From assembly GCA_905178155.1 (NCBI GenBank), contig CAJINV010000004.1:3187014-3251013 (forward strand): a stretch of DNA of 64,000 nt, in the 5' to 3' direction. Positions within the stretch are counted from its first letter, which is position 1; every line of letters starts with the position of its first letter. The notes below the pieces were generated by a model, which saw only the letters and a program-made list of their open reading frames with translations, did not search any database and was not told where the DNA came from. A program made the position numbers and the translations under genes. Shown here one piece after another: positions 45,401 to 54,989 of this stretch. The DNA is from Amoebophrya sp. A120 (lineage: Eukaryota > Sar > Dinophyceae > Syndiniales > Amoebophryaceae).

Positions 45401-47029
45401 ATGAGAATGGACCAGGCGCCGGTGGACTTGCTTGTCGAGGTGGAGGAGGAGGCTGCCGCCCTCCGAGGACAAGTTCGCCGAAGCTGCCCTCCGAAAGGTC
45501 GAAGCCAGCATTCTTGTTCATCTTTTTAAACGCAGAGAAAGATGATGCGGAAGATGAGCTAGAACTACTCGAGGACGCAGACGAGGAGCAGCTTGAGGAA
45601 AATGATAATGCTCCCGTCGTTCCGTCATAGCGCTTCCCACCGGCTCCCTCCTTCGGCAACGACGCCTGTGCGCTGCACGGTGGCACTGGTGGAGCCGACA
45701 TGCACATGGCAGATGAACCAGACGAAGGAAGTAAGCTGTTTTGGTCCGACTCGTAAAAATCGACTCTGTTTGCGTCGCAGCTGTGGGAACCAACAAACGC
45801 GGATGACTGCGACGAGGAACATGAGGCGGCAGAGGACACGAGCAAGGCGTTAGAACACGTAGAGCTGGACGCTGCGCAACCTGTATGCAGCTGCGCCGAC
45901 GAAGGAAGCAGCGAAGACTGGCCTTGGGCAGCTTTATTTCCGGAGGGGAAAGGATTCATCTTGCTGCTCAGGCTGCAAAAACTACCCATCTGCATGTCCA
46001 TGTCCGAGATTTCCATGACAATGTCCTCGTCTGTTGTCGTCCCCGCAGCAGGAGCTGCACCGCCATGTTCCGCCGCTCGCGCGGCCTTGCTTTGCTGCGC
46101 AACGGTCTTCGGGACCTTCAATGAAGATGCTTTGCCAGCAACCAAAACGCCTGGGTAGAGCAGTGCGTCGTCCTCAACTTCCTCGTCTCCACTGTCGCTG
46201 TACTGTTCCAGGACTAGTTGGTCGGTCACCTTTTGTCGCTTGTTCTTGCCCTTGTGCACTGCACCGGCATTTCCATGCTTGTTTCTGTATGGTGTTATTC
46301 ATTCAAATGAATGTAGACACAAAACAAAAGATGCTCTGAGCATTTATTGACGTTGTTCTGTAACAGAACAACGTCAATAAATGCGAATATGAAATTGTTG
46401 ATTTAAATTTGCTGATTGTGGCACCTAGCACTGAACTTCATCTTCACCTTCAACTACTTGCAAGATAGTTAGAGGAAAAGCGGTGCATAAAATAACTGGG
46501 TGTACGGGATCGGCTGGTTTGGTTCCCAAGCCGGTGGCCGTAGTGCCTGGTTCTTAGCTTTTGGATTCTGTTTCGCTTTTTCCCGAGCCTGCCCTCGGAT
46601 TGCGCCCGCAGGATCTTTTGCTGCTTTCGATTTTCCAGACTTGCTTTTCTTGGGAGACTTGCGGTCCGCGGGTCGCGATTTGCATTTGGAGCCGGATTTG
46701 CTCCGTGCTCTCGTAGCGCTTCTGCCGTTGTCGTTTTTTCCCGCAAAGACACGACCGCCATTCGCGTCGCCGGCCAGTTGCGCCTTGGTACCCTGTAGCT
46801 TCCCGGGCGATCGAGACTTTGTTCGTGCACGCGTGAGTGCCTTGTCGGGCTTGCGGTCCTGTTTCAGGAAGCCCAAAGGGTCGTCACGACGGTACTCTAC
46901 TTGGTCAATTCCGGGTCCCTCCCGCACCGAGATGCGCGGACAGCGTAACTCCTTGATGCTGCAGCGATGCTCCTCTTCGGGCTCATGCGTCCCCTCGACG
47001 AGGGACGCTATGCCGGCATACAACGCCAT
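42432..47029 (-). CDS. Large low-complexity protein with atypical C-terminal kinase-like domain
   Basis: Probable exons: 46506..47029, 44371..46284, a micro-exon near 44244..44273, 43933..44190 and 42432..43709. Phases agree except at the second junction, which is open by one base, so two genes remain possible. Exon one (MALYAGIASLVEGTHEPE) becomes Lys/Arg-rich. Exon two has Ser tracts, then helical segments (WHIHALTS, KALQVPNPDGLLKWLDY). Exon four is Cys-rich (CCMICGRSRN). The last exon has a kinase-like fold: VVVPGKVFALAY, an acidic insert, then QIVAFIKVE (candidate VAIK lysine), NEIDMM (candidate helix-C Glu), hinge ILFMDYDGVDL, HLDLHSKN in the catalytic-loop position and MIDMEF where DFG is expected. 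The glycine loop is not canonical. Activity is uncertain. Confidence 0.55.
46340..46384. other. Perfect 21-bp hairpin in an intron
   Basis: Arms GCATTTATTGACGTTGTTCTG and its exact complement, separated by TAA. It sits inside the GT-AG intron between the first two exons of the kinase-like gene. No introner ends are seen here. Confidence 0.9.
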
Positions 47030-48686
47030 CACCGTTTACTTGCTCTCCACCAGCCGCAGCGACTGCTAGAACGCAGTCTCGCTCGTTTCGGTTGTTGCCT
47101 GCTCACCGCAATAAAGCTGTCGCAAAGGTCACCAGGAGCCGGAAGTCGAGCAATAAAAGACTGGGCGAACCGTATCCGAGCGAGATTAGAGCGCCAGTTC
47201 TCACAACCCCGCTCCTGTCCTGGACCAACCGGCTTGCACAGAGATTCTCCACACTCACCAGTAGTTGTTGTGAAAAGACTTGACAAAGGTTAAGGTTCTT
47301 GTAGTAGGGTACCAAACAAATAAATGTTAAGCAGAGGCGTACATTTTGCTTATGCGTGAAAAGAATCAATTGCAGGAATATCCTTCGAAGGAAATAAGGT
47401 TCTTCAGGTCTATCTTTTCAAAAGTGAAACAGGCGGAAAACTATGGGAGTAAACCTTGGTCTTGGATCATTCTTTTCGCATTAGTTCGGTGTCGGTCCCT
47501 CCACAATTTCTAATAACAAAAATGAAAAATATTGAATCTGCACAGGAGCAGCGTTATCTTAACACGCAAGGTGGGGTCTATCTGTTGCGTTCAGGGGTCG
47601 AAAAAGGATACCTTGTAAGTAGTCAGAGGTACTGTATCCCGAATGCCTATTCCGGGCCTGTGCTCGTTCGCCTACGAGCTCTAATATGACAATGACAGGA
47701 GTTGGAAAGGTATTACTTTGGGACAACGATATTTTGAGTGCTAGAACTGGAATGGCCGACAAACAAAGAAAAAAACAAACTACGCCAATGGTTTTCATTT
47801 TTCATTTTCACAAAGAAAGAAACCGAAATAAAAACGAAGGTGCTTTTTGATAGCGATCGATAAGTTGCCCTGGCCTTTTTGCATTCGATGTTTTCACGAT
47901 CACGACAGCTTTGCTTCACTCGCACGAAAAAAACCAGCGATCGACTTTTTGATTTGGGTGATCGCGAGAACATCCGAGTTTGCGACACAGAATACCTTGG
48001 TCATAGCGTCTTCTAAAACAAATAAGTAAGAGCGGAAACAATACTTCTACAACGGACGATTTCGATTGCTTTTTACTGCAGCTCTACCGCAGTAGTGGTT
48101 TTCCTGGGAACACAAAGTAGAAACACAAACAACACGAAAAAATCTGCGTAGGATCGTTTCGAGCAGCATCGTGCCAGTACAATTTCTTGCATGCTAAAAG
48201 TCTGTGGAGCGCAAAAGCAAAAGGTTATTGAAGATACTATGCGAGAAATAAACGACAAAAAGTGCGATTTTTTAAGCGAAAATGCTCCTTGTGACGACAG
48301 GGGATTGCCTATCGAGAAGGTAACACTAACAATATCATTTTGCGGACGAGTAGCTGCTACTCCATGAAGACCTCACCAGCAATTCTTCTTACTACTTTGA
48401 CTTACGAGCATTCTTGTTTGATGCACTGCTTTTTCCGCGCTAGATGCCTCGTGCCTCCAATGAATGTGCACGGGGAAAACTGGCCGAGACACAAGCACCT
48501 AGAACCACAGCAGGTTATCATTCATACTTACTTATTTTTCCGTGGGGGCGAGATTAAGATTATGCAAAGCAAGATGAAAAAATTCACAAAAGGGTCGATC
48601 TGACTGCGATTTCCAGAGAAACTATTCGAGAAGCACAAGTACGACGAATGGGAACAGCATCACAACGCGTCCCCTGGCTGGCACTC
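47030..48686. other. Intergenic, no supported gene
   Basis: About 1.65 kb, AT-rich. A plus-strand frame at 47456..47689 and minus-strand frames around 47559..47990 have no motif or exon partner. Confidence 0.4.
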
Positions 48687-49753
48687 CTAATCTCCGTTTC
48701 GGCGTACGTTGTGGAACATTTTCCGATTGTTGCCGTACCCCGAGTACAGGTTGCCGGGGCTGCCTGCCGGTGGAAGGCTCCAGGGATCTGAGTATCCTGT
48801 GCAAAAGTATTGCACTCGTAGTAATCGCATTCATGCATTACAAATCTGGTTCCCAAGGCAAATTAGCATGACAAATTCCATTTGTCACGCTGAGCGAATT
48901 TGTATTGCAATCACTACTAGTACGATACTTTTGCAGTTCATACCGACTTGCCCTTCACCACGTTGTCCTCCCGAATCACCTCGAGGGCGAACCTGATTTG
49001 TGAAAATTATTGACAGACTTTTCTAGACAGCAATTTTTGTGGTGTCATGAGTCATTTCATAATTCTTGTTCAGCAGCACAAGAGTTAGAAGAACTTCTAC
49101 ACGCCGTTGGGCGGTGCTTTTAACGTTTTGTTGAACAAGGAGAGACTTTACACACAGGCACACATGATTATAGATTTCAACGTGCACCCATTGTGCAACA
49201 GTCGAACTTCTACACATCACGCAAACAATCTTTCTACCCTCTCTTCCGATCCTGCTCCAGGCGTTTCAGGTCGAGCTTGCGGATGAGTCCATCCGGCCAC
49301 TGCGAATACTTCGAGGACGGCGACACTTTGACCGACGGGTGGGAGAAAGAGACTTATGAAATGTAAAAGTGTCTGGGTCTGGAAGAGTCATGCTGTTTCT
49401 GCATGACACAGAAGGTCTGGCATGGCAGCTCTAGCATCACAGGTTTCGAGAAGCTTCCGCAATGCTGAATCCGCATGACAAATCCCTCATTTTGGCGACA
49501 GAAAGTGAGCAGCTTTTGCGTGCTATGCATCAGAGATTTTTGTGTGTTCTGCAATGCGCATCACAAGTTACATCCTTCCAGACCCAGACATTTTTGCACT
49601 TGATAAGACTTGCCGATGGAAGATTTTCTGCTTCTGCGCCTTCTTCGCGGCGGGACCCAGGGTGTGCGGGACTTCGATCGAATCCTTCTTCTCTGCGACA
49701 TGCAAGCACTTGTGCAAGCTGCGCATCTCCGCTGCGTGACTATCCGCGGCCAT
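48687..49753 (-). CDS. 136-aa protein of unknown function with two introners
   Basis: Exons 49606..49753, 49238..49349, 48943..48992 and 48687..48787 (411 nt) join in phase. Introns one and three are mobile elements; intron two is GT-AG. The protein starts MAADSHAAEMRSLHKCLHVAE, is Lys-rich in the middle (KRLEQDRKRGFALEVIRED) and ends in a Gly/Asn/Arg tail (NLYSGYGNNRKMFHNVRRNG). No signal peptide or membrane helix. No family recognised. It lies 120 bp downstream of the next gene on the same strand, so they share a very short spacer. Confidence 0.65.
48793..48942 (-). mobile_element. Introner, TGCAAAAGTATCG family
   Basis: A 150-bp element with ends TATCCTGTGCAAAAGTATTG and TATGAACTGCAAAAGTATCG (second as complement). 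The flanks CTGAG / CCGAC match at three of five bases. Excision joins VVKGKS to DPWSLPPAG in frame. Confidence 0.75.
49355..49605 (-). mobile_element. Introner, GTCTGGGTCTGGAA family
   Basis: A 251-bp element flanked by AGACT at 49350..49354 and 49606..49610; ends as in the copies at 7634 and 33385. Excision joins IFHRQV to SFSHPSVK in frame. Confidence 0.85.
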
Positions 49754-49872
49754 GGTGTATCTATAGTGCTCTTGTTGTTCTCGTTCTCGTCCCTTTGATG
49801 TGCTGATTGTTTTTCTTCTTTCTTGTCTCCTTACAAAGTACTTCCTTTTTTCTCCAACTTCAACGGCTCTGT

Positions 49873-50847
49873 TTACAACTCAGTCTTCTTCTTCGACCTC
49901 TGCTTCCGCGATGTCGAAACCAGTTGGGAGGTGGACTGCTGTTCTTGCTGGGCCGCGTCGGTCTGATGCTGTGTGCGAGCTTTATTCCTCACGTTGTTGA
50001 GACGTCCGTGAGAAGCTGCTTTCGCTTGCTTCTTCGTTGCACGACCAGTTGTGGGAGCTTGTCCGTGTGGTTCGCCAGTACTGGAAGTCCACAGGGGAAC
50101 TGCGGCAAGAACCTCTTCTTCGTCCTCGGTGGTGGCCAAACTGCTCGAACTATTTTCCCGCGCCGCTGCTTCAGCTTCTTCTCGTTCCCGAAAAAGAACA
50201 AACGACTCGTACTCTTCCAAGCTGTAGAAGGCTTTATCGCCGACTTTCAGAAAAGGTTGGTGTCGACGGCTGGTGGTTCTTGTTGCTTCTTTTTCCTTCT
50301 TCTTCGTAGAAGTTCTGCCTCGCAGTAGTTGCGTAGTCGACGTAGTTATACTAGGGTCTTCAGCAACTGTTCTTGAAAAATCTGCAAACGTGGCCCAGAA
50401 ATCGTACTTCGGATCGATCCGCTGGACAAAGGTAATCTGCCCGAAAATGAAGCAGAAGACCCGGAGACTCGCGAGGACGTGCAGGACTCGGAAAAAAACC
50501 CGGACGGTGTGGCGAGACGAGAAAACCGGTCGCGGAGGGACAAGATCAAGCAATTGGTGGAGGAGGTGCAGAAGAAGTACACGACTTTCCTGTTGAGAAA
50601 GAGATGATACGTAAGAGACGAAACTGCTGCTGAGAGTTGACAATCTTCGTGCTAAAAACTGAATAGAGTCTAGTGTTGTGTGCACCAAATAGGAACGATG
50701 TTGACGGGCTGCGTCGCGTTCGTTATGGTTGATGTAGTTATCCGGATGTTGAAGAATTATTATATCCTGCGCAGGTTGTTGGTTGTTCAAGTTGTTGTCT
50801 CCCGCAACAACATCGGCGAGCGGAACTTCCCGCTGCTCTTCTGCCAT
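49873..50847 (-). CDS. 324-aa basic protein with one hydrophobic segment
   Basis: A single open frame. The ATG at 50847 in ACCATGG context is preferred over in-frame codons above it. Start MAEEQREVPLADVVAGD, then Asn/Gln-rich, then Leu-rich (ESRVLLLHLLHQLLDLV) and VLASLRVFCFIFGQITFV, which could be one membrane helix. The C-terminal half has Arg/Lys and Glu/Ala tracts and ends in a Lys-rich tail (RKQRSKKKTEL). No family recognised. It is the upstream neighbour of the 136-aa gene on the same strand. Confidence 0.65.
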   Translation of the reverse strand: MAEEQREVPLADVVAGDNNLNNQQPAQDIIILQHPDNYINHNERDAARQHRSYLVHTTLDSIQFLARRLSTLSSSFVSYVSSLSQQESRVLLLHLLHQLLDLVPPRPVFSSRHTVRVFFRVLHVLASLRVFCFIFGQITFVQRIDPKYDFWATFADFSRTVAEDPSITTSTTQLLRGRTSTKKKEKEATRTTSRRHQPFLKVGDKAFYSLEEYESFVLFREREEAEAAARENSSSSLATTEDEEEVLAAVPLWTSSTGEPHGQAPTTGRATKKQAKAASHGRLNNVRNKARTQHQTDAAQQEQQSTSQLVSTSRKQRSKKKTEL

Positions 50848-51667
50848 GGTGGTGATTCTTTTGAAATATGGCTTTGTAAGACTACTAATGAAACCGATGA
50901 CGTTCTTCAAACCTTAGTGTTATTAGCCTTACTTACGTACGAAGATAGAGATACATGAATATGTGTGCAACTCAACCGAAATACAATAAATATGTGTGGA
51001 AATTCGTTCCCTTGTCCAAACCGATTATGTACATGAAATTTGAGATGATGATAAACAGAAAAACCGATAATTTCTACGTAAAGGTTGTCTCAGAACCGAG
51101 GATTTTAGCTTCTGCTTCTTCTTCTACTTACTTATTCTGCCAGTGCCACCCACCTGTGCAGGAGCAAAAAAAACCACGGATGCAGATGCTGTATTGATGG
51201 ATGAAATTGAAGTTTCAAATTGCCAAAACCATGGATGCCTGCGGACGAGGTGGAATGCTTCATTCATACACACATATTCTTCCGAAGACGTACAGCGACG
51301 GCTCGGCCGTTGACGAAAATCACGATGACCGATAGTGTGTAGACGATGAGGCCGTGCAGTTCATAGCCGCGCTGACAGCTACATGACGTAGTGCAACGGC
51401 AACTGCACAATACGATGTTAAACTGCGAAACAAGCAAGTTGAAGAGTGCTCCTACGGTAGTTGTTCTCAATTGGAAGACTGCACCACGTAGAGCCGGAAT
51501 TTCGCTGACTTCTTCTACGCAGCTTACTTATTCGACGAGCCTGCTCAGCAGCGGGCGGAGTTTTTACCACGTCCAAGTATTACGAAAATGCACGACAGCT
51601 GCAACGCATATGATCCTTCACGGCTTCATCTGTTTGGAGTTTTGTTCAGTTTATTCAACTTCTTCAC
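50848..51667. other. Intergenic, no supported gene
   Basis: Spacer between the start of the basic-protein gene and the stop of the 776-aa gene. Short frames only. Confidence 0.5.
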
Positions 51668-54195
51668 TCAGACAATGTCAGCCAACAATCTTTCTGCCCC
51701 ATTTCGGACGGGCAGGAAAAGCTGCACACCCCTGGAAGGAGGGGGAAAAGGCGCGGAAAGCACTGCACCACCCGCGACAGCTGCACCAACTACACCGCCA
51801 TGGCAGCCGCTTCCACCTCCGATCATTGCTGACGCACTGGACAAAACCTGCACCCAATCGCCCCCGTTGTTGGAAGCAACTTCGTCCTCATCAAGTGGCA
51901 CCACTTCGACAACATCCCCGTACTGCGGATGATCTTCGTCCCCAATGGTGGAAAACCAGAGCGGGCGCGTGCGCCACAGAAGCCCATCCTTGGCGATGAT
52001 TTTCATCTTTTTGGTGCGGCGTCCGGGTCCGGCGGTGGCTAGACTTGATGCGCTTGTCCTTGCAGATTTTGGCGTGACAAGCTCACTTTCCTCATTGAAT
52101 ACTTCCTCTCCACTTTCCAGTCGGTTTCCTCCTGCTCGAGCTGCAGTAGATGTAGTACTTGTACTAGTACCTGATGACAGACAATACGGGATCACGCCGT
52201 GGTAAACCGCGTATCCCAAAACCAAGCCGTTGACCAAGTGCAACCACGTGCGAACACTTACCCGCACTGAATACTTCAAGTTCTCGTACGCCAGTCCAGC
52301 AACCCCCGCCACTTGCGCCCCGAGGAGCTTGGTGCGCACAGACTCGGAAACGTTTAGTGGGTTCAGCGCTGCAAAGCGGGCGGCCTGGAATAGCGGGAAC
52401 CAAACGACCCAGGGGTTTAGTCGGGTGGTGAAGTTGGTTTTGATGATATTTTTAGCTGGTATTGATGTAGAATTACTGCCGCTACTAGTTGTATCGTTCT
52501 TTCCAACTAGCTCCCCGTTCTCGTCGAACGCAAGGCAGTGCCGCAGGAAAGACTTGTAGAAAGCATCGGGTCGTTGTGTGACAAAGCCAGAGTTCTTTTC
52601 AACAGCGTGAGACGACGAGGTGGACCCGGCGTGGCCTGCTCCAGCAACATGCGTTGAAGGTGAACTTGTTGTATCGAGTCGTTCCCGAAACAGCAACGGC
52701 AACAGGGTGCGCTCCATGAACCCTGGACTCAATTCGTCCACTAGCCTCTGAGCCTGCTTCTCAACCTCGATGTACAGCTCGCGCTCGGTGCGGCGGCGCA
52801 CACAACCGTCGATGACCCAGTTGAGGGTCGGACGCAGAGCGTCGACATCGCGGAGGAGGTTGAGTAAGAGCAGCATGTCAATGTCGGACCGGATTTTGAA
52901 GAGGTCGGCGATTGCGGCGAAATCCTGAACAAGAGGTTTTGGGTTAAGTAGTATTTTACAGCGGTGTAGAAAACAGATGATGTCGATCTAGATTTCGTTC
53001 CGAATCGGCCCCACCTCCTGCTCCAGTTGTACACATGCAAGTCTAAATTTCAGATAGTAGGCTTCGAGCATCCAGAGGACGGAAAACGCAAAGCACAACA
53101 AAGAAGTGCAAGTTGTAGTACATTTTTCCGTATCGCGGCAACCACAGAAGCAAAATCCTCATAGGAAATCTTGCCAGAAGCACCCACATCTCCAGCCCCG
53201 CCTTGCTGTTGCTCCTCCTTCCCGTCAGAAATCCCATTACCGTCGTTCCGCGCCGCACTGTGTCGCAGCATTTGTTCCCGCCGGACACAGTGTCTTGTGT
53301 ACAACTCATCCGTCTTCAAACCCTGCTTCCGCACGTACGACACCCCTTTCGCAAAAACCTGCACTAACGCTAGTAACCCCGCAAACTGCACCCAGCGGAG
53401 GGACGCCTTTGGCCTGTTCGCGCTTTTCACATACGATTTCAGCTCCGCTGTCGCTTTTCCGTATTCACCCTGCTGAGCCTTTCGCTGCGCAAACTCCCAA
53501 CTGTTTCGCAGTTGCCTCTGCAACACTGAAAACTCCAAAGACTTCGCATCCTTCACTCTCGCGAACAGTGTCGCACCGCCGGCAAACCAGACGAAATCGC
53601 GCAGCATCGCCTTCCCGCCGTCGATGGAGAAGTCTAGAATCCCGGCTGGCGTGTGCAGATCCGAAACCAAAGAGGTCGGAGTAGTAGCGGAAAGGAGGAC
53701 GTACCCCGACAAGCCTGCGGCGGCCGCGAGGAGATAGCGATGGAGGGAATTTGTTGATGTTGACGCGCCAGAAGCTGCGTCATGATAATTTGAGTCCTGC
53801 TCCGATCTGCCGTTTGATTGCGAGTGCGGCACTGAGGAAGATGGAAAAGAAGTAGAGAAAGACCTTCGTAAAAGGATTGCAGGTCTATCTTCTGACGAGC
53901 CTCGTGCTTGCTGTCTGTGGACTCCAGTTAGTACTCGCCCGACATGCAATTTTCGCGCAGCCTGCTGCTGGAGATACGTTACTTTCTGATCCGCACAATG
54001 CAATAATTCCGCGATCCTCGGTGTTGTTCCCAGCCGCCGGGAGCGGCAAGAACCCGCGGTGCTACTACTGGACGTCCCCGTCGCCAGATCGGTCAGGCGC
54101 TTGATTGAAACCATCGTACTATCGAGACCGGCCCGCGCGTTGCGTCGAGAGCCCGGTAGCAGGCGAAGTCGTCCCGGGGGCAGCAGGGAAGTCAT
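51668..54195 (-). CDS. 776-aa membrane protein, possible mitochondrial targeting
   Basis: Two exons, 53122..54195 and 51668..52924, joined in phase 0 by a GT-AG intron. The N-terminus MTSLLPPGRLRLLPGSRRNA is Arg/Ser-rich without acids for about 40 residues, like a mitochondrial presequence. A hydrophobic stretch follows (YLLAAAAGLSGYVLLSA), then WVQFAGLLALVQVFAKGV. Spanning the intron is GKISYEDFASVVAAIRKN|DFAAI, which resembles one half of an EF-hand. Later MLLLLNLLRDVDALRPTLNW, a likely helix TWLHLVNGLVLGYAVYHG and a C-terminal stretch GLLWRTRPLWFSTIGDED. An in-frame GTAAGT near 52264 could be an optional intron but removes the helix, so I keep it coding. No family recognised. Confidence 0.65.
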
Positions 54196-54989
54196 TTTTC
54201 TCCTGTATAAATATGTCTTTTTACGAATCTGCAAAGTAGATTTACCTGCACTGCTAGCGCTACGAGAAAGATCAGAGTATCAAAAATAAAGCTTCTCAAG
54301 GTGTGACGCGCAAAATACTTGTCAGAAATAGGTCGTCCTGTTACTGTAGGATCCCGCTCCTGTTCTTCCAGGACACATGATTATAGATTATAAGTCGACA
54401 GAAAAACAAATGCTCTGCTACTCAGTGCGCAATGGATAGCAAAAAACTGGAGGAAGAAGATGCAGTGCAGGCGGTACCGTCAGACACATCACGATCAAAA
54501 CACAAAACAGTAAACATGGATGATCGTGTGTGTTGGGGTGGGGGTGTTCTAGGTGCTTTTGAAACAAGCTCATACATAAAGCTTGTTCAAAAGTAATCCT
54601 TTATCCTTCATTGTTCGGACCTCTGTAGTGTGCTGATCGTGTGCCACGGTGTTCAAAAAACTGCAGTTACTCTTTGTTCTTGAACAGGAGGCCACGATCC
54701 GATAATGCTGGAAAATAGCGTGCGCCACGAAATTTTTCCGCTTGTTGTGGCTCTTGCATGCATTGCGCACTTAATACCGCGCGTTTCCTCATCCACGTGA
54801 TGCTAGGCATGTTCTACTTGTTCATCCCTGAAAAAAACTGGTGTTAGTCTTGAAAAAGTGTCACTCGATTTCTTCGCAATTGGCGCAACATTCCTTCATA
54901 CGGACTGCAGTTCGGATCTTCACTGTAGTAATCTATCCAGCACGAGAATTTTTCCAATTTCTCATGCATACCACGCACGGGCCCGAAGC
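54196..54989. other. Intergenic, no supported gene
   Basis: AT-rich spacer. No motif or exon signal found. Confidence 0.5.

Noticed and set aside
52170-52265. Possible GTAAGT...CAG intron inside the 776-aa gene
   Set aside because: The segment is in frame and encodes a good membrane helix, so coding is more likely; retained as a note only.
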